Shown: positions 26,799 through 35,213, numbered from the stretch's first letter. The stretch is 64,000 nt of DNA from Niallia sp. NCCP-28 (GCF_023168165.1 NZ_BQYJ01000002.1:620001-684000); one strand, 5' to 3'. Program-made: numbers and translations. The notes: generated by a model from the sequence alone, not told the origin.

Positions 26799-27801
26799 AA
26801 TTCTTGTGTATCGGGGCGAATTTGTAGAAAGTACACATAATGTTCATATTGCAGTAGTAAATAAAAAAGGAGAGTTGCTGTATTTTTGCGGCGATCCTCA
26901 TCGTTTGACATTTCCTCGTTCTGCAATGAAGCCATTTCAGACAGTGCCTTTAGTCGAAACAGGTGCAAAAGAAGCGTTCAATTATTCTGTTCAAGATTTA
27001 GCATTAAGCTGTGCCTCTCATGCAGGGGAAGATTTTCACAGAGAGCATGTGCTGGCTATTTTAAAGCAGATTGGCTTAAATGAAGAAGCTTTGCAATGCG
27101 GAACACATACTCCATGGAATATAAAAAGCTATAAAAAGCTTCTTCAAGCAGGAAAAGATATTACCCCTGTTTATCATAATTGTTCTGGCAAACATTCTAG
27201 CATGTTAGCAACTGCTGTACATATGAAAGAAGATATCCATACATACCGTGAAGTAAATCATCCTGTTCAGCAGAGAATTCTTGCTGCCATTGCTGATATA
27301 TGTGAAGTTTCAAAAGAATCCATTGGTTTAAGTGTGGATGGCTGTGGTGTGCCTGTTCATCAACTGCCGTTAGATAAAGCAGCCTTAGGGTATGCGAAAT
27401 TAGCCAAGCCAGAAGGGACAGTGAAGGGAAAGCGTGGGGAAATTCTGCTGGAAATTAGAAATGCCATGACGCAGCATCCTGAAATGGTTGCTGGCACTAA
27501 TCGGTTTGATACGGATATCATGAAAGCTTATAATAAGCAAATTGTTGCAAAGATAGGGGCGGAAGCCGTTCAATGCCTTGGATTGGTAGAGAAAGGAATT
27601 GGCATTGCAATTAAAGTAGAAGACGGAAGCACACGAGCTGTCCATGTTGCTTCTATGGAAGTGCTGAATCAATTAGGGATGAAAGATGATCATATTTTTG
27701 ATGATTTAAGCAAATATGTACACGCGCCTGTATACAATGCAAGAAAAGAAGCGATTGGAGCTATAAAAGCGGATTTTCTTTTGCAGAAGGTTTTCCATTA
27801 G
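26782..27801 (+). CDS. L-asparaginase, AnsA/thermolabile (Rhizobium etli) type
   Basis: A protein of about 339 residues of the asparaginase II family (PF06089), distinct from the classical threonine-type enzymes. It hydrolyses asparagine to aspartate and ammonia. The active-site segments are visible: FPRSAMKPFQ (serine and lysine near residue 50), NCSGKHS (cysteine and lysine) and VDGCGVP (cysteine); in the R. etli enzyme the corresponding two Cys and a Lys hold a zinc ion. No signal peptide, so cytoplasmic. The start is uncertain: GTG 26779, ATG 26782 and TTG 26788 are all in frame; ATG 26782 has GGAG four bases upstream. A 13-codon frame with a stronger ribosome site overlaps this start. 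Confidence 0.88.
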   Translation: MTLTNRILVYRGEFVESTHNVHIAVVNKKGELLYFCGDPHRLTFPRSAMKPFQTVPLVETGAKEAFNYSVQDLALSCASHAGEDFHREHVLAILKQIGLNEEALQCGTHTPWNIKSYKKLLQAGKDITPVYHNCSGKHSSMLATAVHMKEDIHTYREVNHPVQQRILAAIADICEVSKESIGLSVDGCGVPVHQLPLDKAALGYAKLAKPEGTVKGKRGEILLEIRNAMTQHPEMVAGTNRFDTDIMKAYNKQIVAKIGAEAVQCLGLVEKGIGIAIKVEDGSTRAVHVASMEVLNQLGMKDDHIFDDLSKYVHAPVYNARKEAIGAIKADFLLQKVFH

Positions 27802-27816
27802 AGGGGAGTAAGCTGA

Positions 27817-29124
27817 TTGAGAAATAGAAAAAATATATTTATAAGTATCGCTATCATTGGATGTTTGTTTATAGGAGCCGTATTATATGCTCTTTTTGAA
27901 AAGAATGATTCCTATCAGTATTATACTGGGTTGGGAGATAACTTTGATCTTTCTTCCGATGATCAAAAAGTTGTTTTTTCCTATTATAAAGACGGAAAAG
28001 AAGCGATTTTTGCAGCAGATAGAGAAGGAGAAAATGTCGAGCAATTAACAAGTTTTGATTCTTTAAGGCATCATCAGCCACAACTTTCTTCTGATGGGAA
28101 GCATCTTCTTTATTTAGCAAAAGATGAAGAGGGAAATAATTCTCTTTATGTAGCGAATAGTGATGGATCAAGTGGGAAAAAACTTACCTCTTCGAATCTG
28201 CATATTTTCAAAGCATTATTTTCTGCCTCTAATGATATCATTTATTTTACGGCAATGCCGGCAGAAGCTTTTCACAAAGCAGAAGGCGAAACAAAGGAAG
28301 GGCAGGATATTTATTCGATAAGCATTAGTGGAAAAGAGATAAAACAATGGACAAATCAGGATTATTTTAACATAGATACATTTTTTCTTTCTCCAAATGG
28401 AAAGGAATTATATTATGGGGAAGATAGTGATTATGTTTATACACTTGTGTTGGAAAGAAATGAAAAAAAAGAGTCTCTTTTTTCCAAATTTGATGTAGAT
28501 GAGAGCTATTCTAAAATATTATCGCCAGATGGATTGAAAATGGCTTATACAGCAGTATCAGAAGAATCAGAAAATGCTAGTCATTATGAATATGAATTAT
28601 TTTTACAAAATTTGAATAGTGGGGAAATAACTAAACTAACAAACTTGAAAACATCTGTAACGGTTCCCAAGTTTTTTTACAAAGAAAATAAAATGGCTTT
28701 TTTAGAGCAGCGCAATTGGCCAAATGATCCAGCTAAGTTCATTTTTACAACTATAGATTTGGATACCAAAAAAATAGAGACTGTATCCTTTGCCATGCCA
28801 AAGTCGGCTGAAAGCAGCCAATGGTTTATGAAAACAATAGATGTTGCAGTAAACGGGATCACGATTTCAATTCTATATATTTTATTTATCGTTTTTTTTA
28901 TTATAGATCATGTATATTTTCGTGCAAAAAAAGGCTATTTGCCGCCGATTATCAGTTTAATTATTACTATCGCTGTTTTTATCACAAGCATCATTGTGGC
29001 GATCACCGTTAATCCATGGTATGGAATATCCTTTGGAATGATAGGCGCTGGATTATTAGGATGCACGGCCATCTTATTTATTTTTACATTAGCGTTAAAT
29101 GTAATAAAAAAAAGAAGAGCTTAA
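27817..29124 (+). CDS. Membrane-anchored beta-propeller (TolB/WD40-like) protein
   Basis: A 435-residue protein with one N-terminal membrane segment (about 7-25), then a region of about 300 residues with TolB/PD40-type propeller repeats (LSSDDQKVVFSYYKDGKEAIFAAD, LSSDGKHLLYLAKDEEGNNSLYVAN, LSPNGKELYYGED, LSPDGLKMAYTAV), and three membrane segments in the last 110 residues. The propeller is probably outside the cell. The start is TTG at 27817, 15 bases past the asparaginase stop and behind GAGGGGAG, so both genes are probably co-transcribed. Function unknown; related bacillar proteins are annotated only as TolB-like or WD40-like. Confidence 0.75.
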   Translation: MRNRKNIFISIAIIGCLFIGAVLYALFEKNDSYQYYTGLGDNFDLSSDDQKVVFSYYKDGKEAIFAADREGENVEQLTSFDSLRHHQPQLSSDGKHLLYLAKDEEGNNSLYVANSDGSSGKKLTSSNLHIFKALFSASNDIIYFTAMPAEAFHKAEGETKEGQDIYSISISGKEIKQWTNQDYFNIDTFFLSPNGKELYYGEDSDYVYTLVLERNEKKESLFSKFDVDESYSKILSPDGLKMAYTAVSEESENASHYEYELFLQNLNSGEITKLTNLKTSVTVPKFFYKENKMAFLEQRNWPNDPAKFIFTTIDLDTKKIETVSFAMPKSAESSQWFMKTIDVAVNGITISILYILFIVFFIIDHVYFRAKKGYLPPIISLIITIAVFITSIIVAITVNPWYGISFGMIGAGLLGCTAILFIFTLALNVIKKRRA

Positions 29125-29160
29125 TAAAAGGCTGGAACATAAGTATTCCATCTAAAGATA

Positions 29161-29203
29161 AACAAGAATGATTATACGTAATTTACGTATAATCATTCTT
29201 GTT
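29161..29203. terminator. Long palindrome, possible bidirectional terminator
   Basis: AACAAGAATGATTATACGTA is followed, after three bases, by its exact complement up to 29203. The T tail is short (GTTTAAC), so it is a weak terminator at best; it lies 37 bases past the propeller gene. Confidence 0.5.
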
Positions 29204-29220
29204 TAACGAAATTTTAAAGG

Positions 29221-29390
29221 GGCGGTTTCAGTAAAGTTTGTTGTTATTACCCGCAGCCTGAATACACTTCGCTTTCCGTGGGGCTCGAGCTGAGCCGCGG
29301 AAAGGGAGTGTCTGTAGCGCAATGGAACGAATTAGTTTTTACACTTGACTATATGTAAAAACACAAGTAACCAAGATTGCGAAACCAGCC
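29221..29390. repeat. Intergenic repeat family 2, copy A (terminal inverted repeats)
   Basis: The left end GGCGGTTTCAGTAAAGTTTG and the right end, read inversely as GGCTGGTTTCGCAATCTTGG, are imperfect terminal inverted repeats. Inside, GCTTTCCGTGGGGCTC pairs with GAGCCGCGGAAAG, and GTTTTTACA with TGTAAAAAC. Ends resemble those of the element at 62333. Too short to encode a transposase, so MITE-like or a REP-like relic. Confidence 0.6.
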
Positions 29391-29522
29391 TTTATTTTAA
29401 AGCTAACTTAGAGATTATTCGTCTTTATAGATTATCTAATTAATTGTGTCCCAACCTTTTGTTTGCTTATAAGAAGATTCGCTTTAATAAGAAAATAGGA
29501 AAAAAGAAAAGGAGTGGATTAT

Positions 29523-29807
29523 ATGCCAAACGAAATAGTGTTAGATGGAGAATCGATTGTTGTTGGGAGTTTTAAACAGGAAAAGATAGATGGTCTCCAT
29601 AAAATTTACGTCGTTTTTCCTGTAACGAGCGAGGAGTATCATCGTATTAGCACATTGCTATATCAAGGGACATTTGCTGTTTTTGTTCCAGAACTAAATT
29701 TATCATTCAGAGGAACAATTCAGCAGTATTTTACCTCTATTACAGATTTATATAAACAAGGGAATGTGGGGGAATTTACCTTAAGCTTAATAGAATTAAA
29801 AGGGTAA
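29523..29807 (+). CDS. DUF3219 family protein (YkvR-like)
   Basis: A 94-residue soluble protein of unknown function. The pattern IVLDGESIVV, KIYVVFPVTSEEYHRISTLLY, FRGTIQQYFTSITDLYKQG and VGEFTLSLIE matches, from memory, B. subtilis YkvR and its DUF3219 relatives. It looks like a compact beta-rich domain. The frame is open from a GTG at 29514, but the ATG at 29523 is better placed after AAAAGGAG. It lies 11 bases upstream of a luciferase-like oxidoreductase gene and is probably co-transcribed with it. Confidence 0.8.
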   Translation: MPNEIVLDGESIVVGSFKQEKIDGLHKIYVVFPVTSEEYHRISTLLYQGTFAVFVPELNLSFRGTIQQYFTSITDLYKQGNVGEFTLSLIELKG

Positions 29808-29818
29808 GGTGAGATTTT

Positions 29819-30832
29819 ATGAAATTAAGCATTTTAGATCAATCGCCAATTGCCTCCAATCAATCAGCAAAAGATGCGTTAGATGAATCAGTCAAACTTG
29901 CCCAAAAAGGAGAGGAGTTGGGCTACATGCGCTATTGGATTGCTGAACATCATGATTTGCCTGGTCTTGCTAGCTCTGCACCAGAAGTGATGCTTCCTTT
30001 GATTGGTGCAAAAACAAAAAGAATTCGGATTGGACCTGGTGCGGTGCTGCTGCCATATTATCGGCCATATAAAGTGGCCGAAACATATAATATGCTTGCA
30101 ACCCTTTACCCAGAACGTATTGATATTGGCATAGGACGAGCACCAGGAGGTTCTGCTGAAGCTACGAATGCCTTATCAGACCAGTTTTTGAAACAGGTGT
30201 GGGCTATGCCTGACTTAATCAAAGAACTTTTGCATTTTATTTATCTTGATTTTCCTCTAGATCATGCTTATGCAAAACTGGCTGCATCTCCAAGACCAGA
30301 AACCCCGCCAAAGCCATGGCTTTTAGGTACAAGCAAAAAAAGCGCCTTACTTGCAGCTGAACTCGGAATAGCTTATACATTTGGAGCATTTATGAGCGAT
30401 AAGGATGGAGAAGAGATTGTTCAAATGTATAAAGACGCCTTTCAGCCACAACAAAAAGGAGATGTTCCCCAAGTAATTTTGACTGTTTCTGCTATTTGTG
30501 GGGAAACAGAGGAAATGGCAGAAGAGATAGCGTTAAGCACACTTATTTGGTCTTTGCAAAAAGAAATGGGCAAAGGAAATGGTGGTGTTCCTTCTATTGC
30601 TGAAGCGAAAAAGTATCCACTAAATGCTGAAGAAAAGAAAAAAATGGAAAGATCAAAAGACCAAATGATCATAGGAAGTCCAAAGGAAGTAAAAAATAAG
30701 CTGCAAGAACTGCAAATGAAATTTCAGGCTGATGAAATCATGATTGTTACGATTACCCATCGGCCAGAAGATAGGATACGCTCCTATGAGTTGATTGCTC
30801 GGGAAATAATTAATGAAGCAGCAAGCGAATAA
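29819..30832 (+). CDS. LLM-class flavin-dependent oxidoreductase
   Basis: A 337-residue protein of the bacterial luciferase-like monooxygenase superfamily, a TIM barrel that uses reduced FMN. MKLSILDQSPIASNQ at the start, YWIAEHHDLPGLASSAPEV (residues about 38-57), RIRIGPGAVLLPYYRPYKVAE, and IDIGIGRAPGGS are characteristic of the subgroup named MsnO8 or alkanal monooxygenase-like. Substrate unknown. ATG follows AAGGTGAGATTTT. Its last codons lie inside the bidirectional terminator shared with the convergent MFS gene. Confidence 0.88.
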   Translation: MKLSILDQSPIASNQSAKDALDESVKLAQKGEELGYMRYWIAEHHDLPGLASSAPEVMLPLIGAKTKRIRIGPGAVLLPYYRPYKVAETYNMLATLYPERIDIGIGRAPGGSAEATNALSDQFLKQVWAMPDLIKELLHFIYLDFPLDHAYAKLAASPRPETPPKPWLLGTSKKSALLAAELGIAYTFGAFMSDKDGEEIVQMYKDAFQPQQKGDVPQVILTVSAICGETEEMAEEIALSTLIWSLQKEMGKGNGGVPSIAEAKKYPLNAEEKKKMERSKDQMIIGSPKEVKNKLQELQMKFQADEIMIVTITHRPEDRIRSYELIAREIINEAASE

Positions 30833-30861
30833 TAAAAAATATTATTCGTTTGCTGCTTTTT
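30817..30861. terminator. Bidirectional terminator overlapping both convergent stop codons
   Basis: AGCAGCAAGCGAATAATA pairs with TATTATTCGTTTGCTGCT across a 5-base loop, and T runs follow in both directions. Both genes end inside the arms, so the arms also encode the C-termini AASE and AANE. Confidence 0.9.
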
Positions 30862-32065
30862 GTAAATGTTGTTTTTTATTGGTTAATGTTAGCGTAAGTA
30901 TTATATACATCAGGGCCAATAAAACATATAATCCTCCATTTATCGCCCCTATAGTTCGAGGTGAAAAACTTTCTAATAATATTCCTGTAAAAAACATGGA
31001 AATGCCGAGCATCGTATTAGATATCGTTTCAGATAATCCAAAATACATTCCTTGCTGGCTTTCTGGAACAGACTGCATTACAACTGTATCCAGTAATGTA
31101 TTAGATATGCCTCCAAAGATAGTCAACACTCCAAATAACAATACAACTATACTAAAGGAAGGAGAACGGCTCACCGTTATTAATAATATTCCTTCTATAA
31201 AGATACATAGGAAAGCACTTAGCAAATAATGTTTTGTTATTCGTTTCGTAAGAAGTGGGCTTATCAGAAACCCGATACCAAGAACACCGTATAAAATTCC
31301 TACTCCAAGATCGGCAGCTTGAAAGGTTTGTACGGCATATACACTAATTAAAACATTTTCCATGCCATTTGCTAAAGGAATAAGCAAATCAGTGGATAAA
31401 AGCATCATCAAAAAAGAAGACGAAAAGATTATGAAAAAAAATGGCGCCCTTTGATACTCTTTCATACAGTGTTGCTCCTTTTCGTTTTGTATTGCCTCTA
31501 AACTAGGAATCTTGCTGATGAATACACTTGCAATAAAAAAGGAAAAAATATTTACAAGAAAACTTTGAGATGGACCAAAAAGATAGGAAACAAACCCTCC
31601 TGCCAATGCTCCGATTACCAATACAAATCCCAATAATACTTGCTCCCAAGAATTTATCGTTTTTATATGCTTTTTTTGGACAATTGCAGGAATGCTTGCC
31701 CTTCTTGTGGGAGAATAAAGTGCCTCACCGCCAGCTAATAAAAAAGAACCAACATAAATAATCCATACATCATTCGGTGAATCAATAAACAAAAAGGAAA
31801 TGGCAATACAAGCCCGAAAAACATCTGTATAGATTAATAGCTTTTTTCTAGATAATTTACGGGCGAGTATGCTGCTGATAGGTCCAAATAATAAAAAAGG
31901 AAGCATACGCAGCGCAAGTGTAATGCCAACTGCCAATCCAGATTCTGTAATTTGGAGAATTAAAGTCAATAAAGCGACTTGGCTAAAACGGTCGCCAATG
32001 CCATTAATAATTCCGGCATAAAAAAGCTTTTGATATGATTTTTCGAGTTTAAATGTAGAAATCAT
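30842..32065 (-). CDS. MFS exporter, macrolide/drug efflux type (MFS_3-like)
   Basis: A 407-residue major facilitator protein with 12 membrane segments. The start YAGIINGIGDRFSQVALLTLILQITESGLAVGITLALRMLPFLLFGPISSILARKLSRKKLLIYTDVFRA is typical of the MefA/transmembrane secretion effector group; these export drugs or siderophore-like compounds by proton antiport. ATG follows AGAGAGGTTTTATA. A perfect 36-base palindrome lies 15 bases upstream of the start and is a probable operator, but no regulator gene adjoins it. Substrate is unknown. Confidence 0.85.
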   Translation of the reverse strand: MISTFKLEKSYQKLFYAGIINGIGDRFSQVALLTLILQITESGLAVGITLALRMLPFLLFGPISSILARKLSRKKLLIYTDVFRACIAISFLFIDSPNDVWIIYVGSFLLAGGEALYSPTRRASIPAIVQKKHIKTINSWEQVLLGFVLVIGALAGGFVSYLFGPSQSFLVNIFSFFIASVFISKIPSLEAIQNEKEQHCMKEYQRAPFFFIIFSSSFLMMLLSTDLLIPLANGMENVLISVYAVQTFQAADLGVGILYGVLGIGFLISPLLTKRITKHYLLSAFLCIFIEGILLITVSRSPSFSIVVLLFGVLTIFGGISNTLLDTVVMQSVPESQQGMYFGLSETISNTMLGISMFFTGILLESFSPRTIGAINGGLYVLLALMYIILTLTLTNKKQHLQKAANE

Positions 32066-32079
32066 TATAAAACCTCTCT

Positions 32080-32115
32080 AATTAGACTATTATCTAATTA
32101 GATAATAGTCTAATT
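32080..32115. promoter_or_regulatory. Perfect 36-base palindrome, candidate repressor operator
   Basis: AATTAGACTATTATCTAA followed immediately by its exact complement, without a spacer. It lies directly upstream of the MFS exporter ribosome site, as MarR or TetR operators do. The repressor is not encoded next to it. Confidence 0.65.
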
Positions 32116-32225
32116 TATTAGAAAAGAAAAGGATTATTTTGTTATGATAAAAATAAGTTGTTATAGATGAAATCAACGGAATAAATAGTAAAAAATAAAG
32201 TAAAATAAATGTTTTTTAATGATTA

Positions 32226-32375
32226 TTTTACTAAAAAAATCGGTAAATAAATAAAAATAGGAAGAATATCAATTATTTTAATATTATATTGAATGAAAGC
32301 GTTGACTTTGTTATAATTATTTTAGTAAAAAATAATTAATTTTTACTAATTTTATTTAGAGTAATTTTACTAAAA
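32226..32375 (+). promoter_or_regulatory. Repeated TTTTACTAAAA operator-like sites and a cre-like site before the LacY-type gene
   Basis: TTTTACTAAAA occurs at 32226-32236 and 32365-32375, the same motif with a central G at 32320-32330, and a half-copy TTTTACTAAT at 32341-32350. A cre-like TGAAAGCGTTGACT (13 of 14 positions) lies at 32294-32307. Centres of the last three sites are about 21-24 bases apart, near two helical turns, which suggests cooperative binding of one regulator. Confidence 0.55.
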
Positions 32376-32400
32376 CTATAATCTGAAGGGAAAGGTTAAA

Positions 32401-33654
32401 ATGAGAAAATTGAATAAGAATTATTGGATTTTTGGTGTATTCTTTATGTTCTACTTCTTTATTTGGGCAGCCTGTACGATGTTTTTATCATTATGGCTTA
32501 CAAAAGAAGCGGGTTTAAGCGCTACAAAAACAGGTATCATATTTTCCGCTATTTCAATTGCAGCTATATGTTATCAGCCGTTTTTTGGAATCGTTTCCGA
32601 TAAGTTAGGATTAAAAAAGAATTTGCTTTGGGTCTTTATTATATTACTAGTTTTTATTGCACCATTCTTTATTTACATATTCCCTGCATTGCTAAAAACT
32701 AATATCATTTTAGCGGCCATCATTGGAGGCGCTTACCTTGGGGCGATTTTTAATGGCGGAGTTGGTGCTATTGAAGCATATATTGAGAGAGTAAGTCATC
32801 TTAATGGGTTTGAATATGGAAGAGTACGCGTATTTGGAAATATTGGTGCTGCAGTTAGTACCTTTGTTACAGGACATTTATTTAATACAAATCCTGATTT
32901 AGTTTTCTGGATTAGTTCGGCTATAGCAATTCTATTAGGAATAGTTTTTATCTTTGCAAAAACAGGAGATATGGATACTCGTTCTTTAGCTAACACAAAT
33001 GTTGAAAAGAAAACGGTATCAACAAAAGAATCAACTATAAGTCTTTTTAAAAATAAAAAATTCTGGTTATTTGTGGTATATGTTCTTGGAGTAGGCTGCA
33101 TTTATGATGTATATGATCAGCAATTTGCGGTTTATTTTACACAATTCTTTTCTACACCAGAAAAGGGAACAGAAGTATTTGGAAACTTGGTTACATTCCA
33201 AATTTTCCTTGAAGGTATTATTATGATTTTAGCACCATTTATCATTAACAAAATCGGTGCAAAAAATGCTTTATTATACGCAGGCTTTATTATGTCTTTC
33301 CGAATTTTAGGATCAGGATTTGCCGATGGGCCAGTTGCTATTAGTCTATTAAAATTAATGCATGCTTTAGAAGTTCCGATTCTACTAGTTGCTGTATTTA
33401 AATATATTTCAGCGAATTTCGATATGAGATTGTCAGCAACCATTTATTTAATAGGTTTCCAATTTTCAAAACAAGTAGGATCGATTTTCCTTTCGACTAT
33501 TGCAGGAAATATGTATGATACTGTAGGCTTTCAAAGCGCTTACCTATTATTAGGCTCTATCGCCCTTGTATTTACGATTATTTCTATCTTTACACTTACT
33601 GGAAATAGGAAATTAGCATTCCGGAAAAATGTAAGCGTTAAAACAGTTAGTTGA
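32401..33654 (+). CDS. Oligosaccharide:H+ symporter (LacY/CscB/RafB family)
   Basis: A 417-residue, 12-segment permease. The N-terminus NYWIFGVFFMFYFFIWAACTMFLSLWL, FFGIVSDKLGLKKNLLW, EAYIERVSHLNGFEYGRVRVFGNIGAAV and the C-terminal GSIFLSTIAGNMYDTVGFQSAYLLLG are signatures of the oligosaccharide:H+ symporter branch of MFS, which carries lactose, sucrose, melibiose or raffinose. EYGRVRVFG contains the Glu and Arg that couple protons in LacY. ATG follows AAGGGAAAGGTTAAA. No hydrolase is adjacent, but lacZ lies 8 kb upstream. Upstream repeats of TTTTACTAAAA and a cre-like site suggest specific and catabolite control. Confidence 0.88.
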   Translation: MRKLNKNYWIFGVFFMFYFFIWAACTMFLSLWLTKEAGLSATKTGIIFSAISIAAICYQPFFGIVSDKLGLKKNLLWVFIILLVFIAPFFIYIFPALLKTNIILAAIIGGAYLGAIFNGGVGAIEAYIERVSHLNGFEYGRVRVFGNIGAAVSTFVTGHLFNTNPDLVFWISSAIAILLGIVFIFAKTGDMDTRSLANTNVEKKTVSTKESTISLFKNKKFWLFVVYVLGVGCIYDVYDQQFAVYFTQFFSTPEKGTEVFGNLVTFQIFLEGIIMILAPFIINKIGAKNALLYAGFIMSFRILGSGFADGPVAISLLKLMHALEVPILLVAVFKYISANFDMRLSATIYLIGFQFSKQVGSIFLSTIAGNMYDTVGFQSAYLLLGSIALVFTIISIFTLTGNRKLAFRKNVSVKTVS

Positions 33655-33866
33655 TAAAATAACAGAAAAAACCGAGTGTAACGATAAATAAAGAGAGTGC
33701 GATGGTCAAAAGTATAGAAAAATAGAGGAGAGTGGCTGCGATAAACCGTTATTTAATGAAAAGAAGGGGAGAAAATAGTGAGCAACGCTATTTAAGTTCT
33801 GTTTTGATGTCTTTAGTTTTTATTACTTAATAGAAAAAAGATTGATTAAAAGTTTAAAAAATCTGA

Positions 33867-33897
33867 GGAGAATTTTGAATCTCTCCTAGTTTTTTTG
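33867..33897 (+). terminator. Terminator downstream of the LacY-type gene
   Basis: AGGAGA pairs with TCTCCT across a 10-base loop, followed by AGTTTTTTTG. Confidence 0.65.
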
Positions 33898-33940
33898 ACT
33901 AGGAACAATTATACTTACAATCCTTTACTTGCTAGGCAAA

Positions 33941-33978
33941 AAAAGCATCTATGTTTTCAACAGCATAGATGCTCTTTT
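33941..33978. terminator. Terminator of the bioY-DUF1284 operon
   Basis: AGCATCTATG and CATAGATGCT form a perfect 10-base stem with T runs on both sides. On the minus strand it directly follows the DUF1284 stop. Confidence 0.88.
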
Positions 33979-33982
33979 TTCA

Positions 33983-34414
33983 TTATGATAGGTTTCGTTT
34001 CTTTCGCAATGCTTTAATGCCTTCCTTGCAAACGCCGTAGGAAAGCCAAGAACAACCCTCGCATAAAAAATCTAAATCATCAGGGGTTACCTTTTCGGCA
34101 ATAAGTGAAACGAGTTCTTCTTTATGATAAAGATGATTTTTTTCGATTTGCAAATGGGTCAAAACTTTTCTATCTAAGCCTTTTACAAACTCATTTGCCT
34201 TAGGCGCATTACAGATATTTTCTTTGCTATGTGGGCAAACAAGGCAGGTCTCATCTAATTCAGCTACTACTTTTATTGGGAAATCCAACTTTTTATCACG
34301 TATGGCAGCTACTATTTCTGTCATTTTATTTACAAATTCCGGGCTGTATCCCATTCCTTGAAAACCGTGTACACATAATAAATGATGTCCTCGAAGCACT
34401 ACTGTTTTTTTCAT
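33983..34414 (-). CDS. DUF1284 cysteine-rich protein
   Basis: A 143-residue protein whose start KTVVLRGHHLLCVHGFQGMGYSPEFV is the hallmark of the DUF1284 family. It has cysteines at about 14, 57, 60, 67, 117, 120 and 127; the pairs CLVCPH and CEGCSW suggest an iron-sulfur cluster or zinc site, which is inference. ATG follows AGGGGAAAA, 15 bases past the bioY stop, so the two genes are one operon under the BirA-like box. Function unknown; the context hints at biotin or another cofactor. Confidence 0.85.
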   Translation of the reverse strand: MKKTVVLRGHHLLCVHGFQGMGYSPEFVNKMTEIVAAIRDKKLDFPIKVVAELDETCLVCPHSKENICNAPKANEFVKGLDRKVLTHLQIEKNHLYHKEELVSLIAEKVTPDDLDFLCEGCSWLSYGVCKEGIKALRKKRNLS

Positions 34415-34429
34415 TTTTCCCCTCTTCTT

Positions 34430-34975
34430 CTAGTAAGATGCTTTTTGCAATAGATTGGCATGCACTAATCGATTGCGTACGGTAATGCCGATCCAGCTTG
34501 CTAAAAATGCTTTAATAAGACCAACCGCAATAAATGGATAAGCTCCAACAGAAAGTGACTTGCCCCAGCTTATATCTACGGCAAATTTTAATTGAATGGT
34601 GCCAATTATTAATATAATAATCATGCCAACTATATTTGCAGCAAGTGCTGTTGGGATGGAATAAGTCGTTTTTTCTAGTATGTATCCGGTTATATATGCA
34701 GCAGCAATAAACCCAAAAATATAGCCGCCTGTAGGTCCTGCTAGTACTCCAATTCCACCACTTGCTCCTGCAAATGCAGGCAGACCAACCGCTCCAAGGC
34801 ATGTATAGCAAATCATGCTAATGGCACCTAATTTACTTCCAAGTATTGTTGCTGTTAATCCAACTGCCAATGTTTGTCCACTTATTGGCACATATGGCAA
34901 TGGTATTTCCAGTTGAGCTAAAATTGCTGTGATTGCTGCAAAAAGGGAGCATAAGATGATGTTTTTTACTTTCAT
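34430..34975 (-). CDS. bioY: Biotin transporter BioY (S component)
   Basis: A 181-residue membrane protein with six segments. GLPAFAGASGGIGVLAGPTGGYIFGF (residues about 63-88) is the BioY signature, together with QLEIPLPYVPISGQTLAV near the N-terminus. BioY binds biotin and works alone or with the ECF module. ATG follows GCGAGGTATTTAA. The 49-base inverted repeat overlapping this ribosome site matches the BirA-type operator of Firmicutes, so the gene is probably shut down when biotin is plentiful. A DUF1284 gene follows in the operon. Confidence 0.95.
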   Translation of the reverse strand: MKVKNIILCSLFAAITAILAQLEIPLPYVPISGQTLAVGLTATILGSKLGAISMICYTCLGAVGLPAFAGASGGIGVLAGPTGGYIFGFIAAAYITGYILEKTTYSIPTALAANIVGMIIILIIGTIQLKFAVDISWGKSLSVGAYPFIAVGLIKAFLASWIGITVRNRLVHANLLQKASY

Positions 34976-34985
34976 TTAAATACCT

Positions 34986-35034
34986 CGCTTTTATATGTTA
35001 ACTGTTTATTATAAAAGGTTAACATATAAAAGCG
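34986..35034 (-). promoter_or_regulatory. BirA-type biotin operator overlapping the bioY promoter
   Basis: CGCTTTTATATGTTAAC (34986-35002) and its exact complement (35018-35034) stand 15 bases apart, matching the GTTAAC-N15-GTTAAC plan of Firmicute BirA boxes. On the minus strand the spacer contains TATAAT, a perfect -10. The arm next to the gene reaches the ribosome site. Confidence 0.85.
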
Positions 35035-35102
35035 GGAAAATTAAGTGTTTTTTTAGATAAGAAAAAATTTTATTGTTAAATAGAAAATCTAAGTTTTGAT
35101 TA

Positions 35103-35198
35103 ATGAGAGAAGAGAGTGCCGCATCTCTATGGGTGTATCAGAAAACTATGGATTTAATACTTCATACATCTTATAAAAAATACGATACAGAGAACTAG
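35103..35198 (+). CDS. Possible 31-residue small protein or small-RNA locus
   Basis: ATG at 35103 opens a frame of 31 codons (starts MREESAASLW, ends KKYDTEN) that stops 15 bases before a perfect terminator. No good ribosome site is visible, so a non-coding small RNA ending at 35250 is an equal possibility. No family recognised. Confidence 0.22.
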   Translation: MREESAASLWVYQKTMDLILHTSYKKYDTEN

Positions 35199-35213
35199 TA
35201 TAAAATAGATTGA

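Larger units (their letters stand above)
33655..33982. other. Gap between LacY-type and DUF1284 genes
   Basis: Holds two terminators (33867 and 33941). The remainder is A-rich DNA without a supported frame. Confidence 0.5.

Noticed and set aside
29261-29340. GC-rich hairpin considered as a tRNA or structured RNA
   Set aside because: No cloverleaf, no TTC loop consensus. It is explained as the centre of a palindromic repeat.
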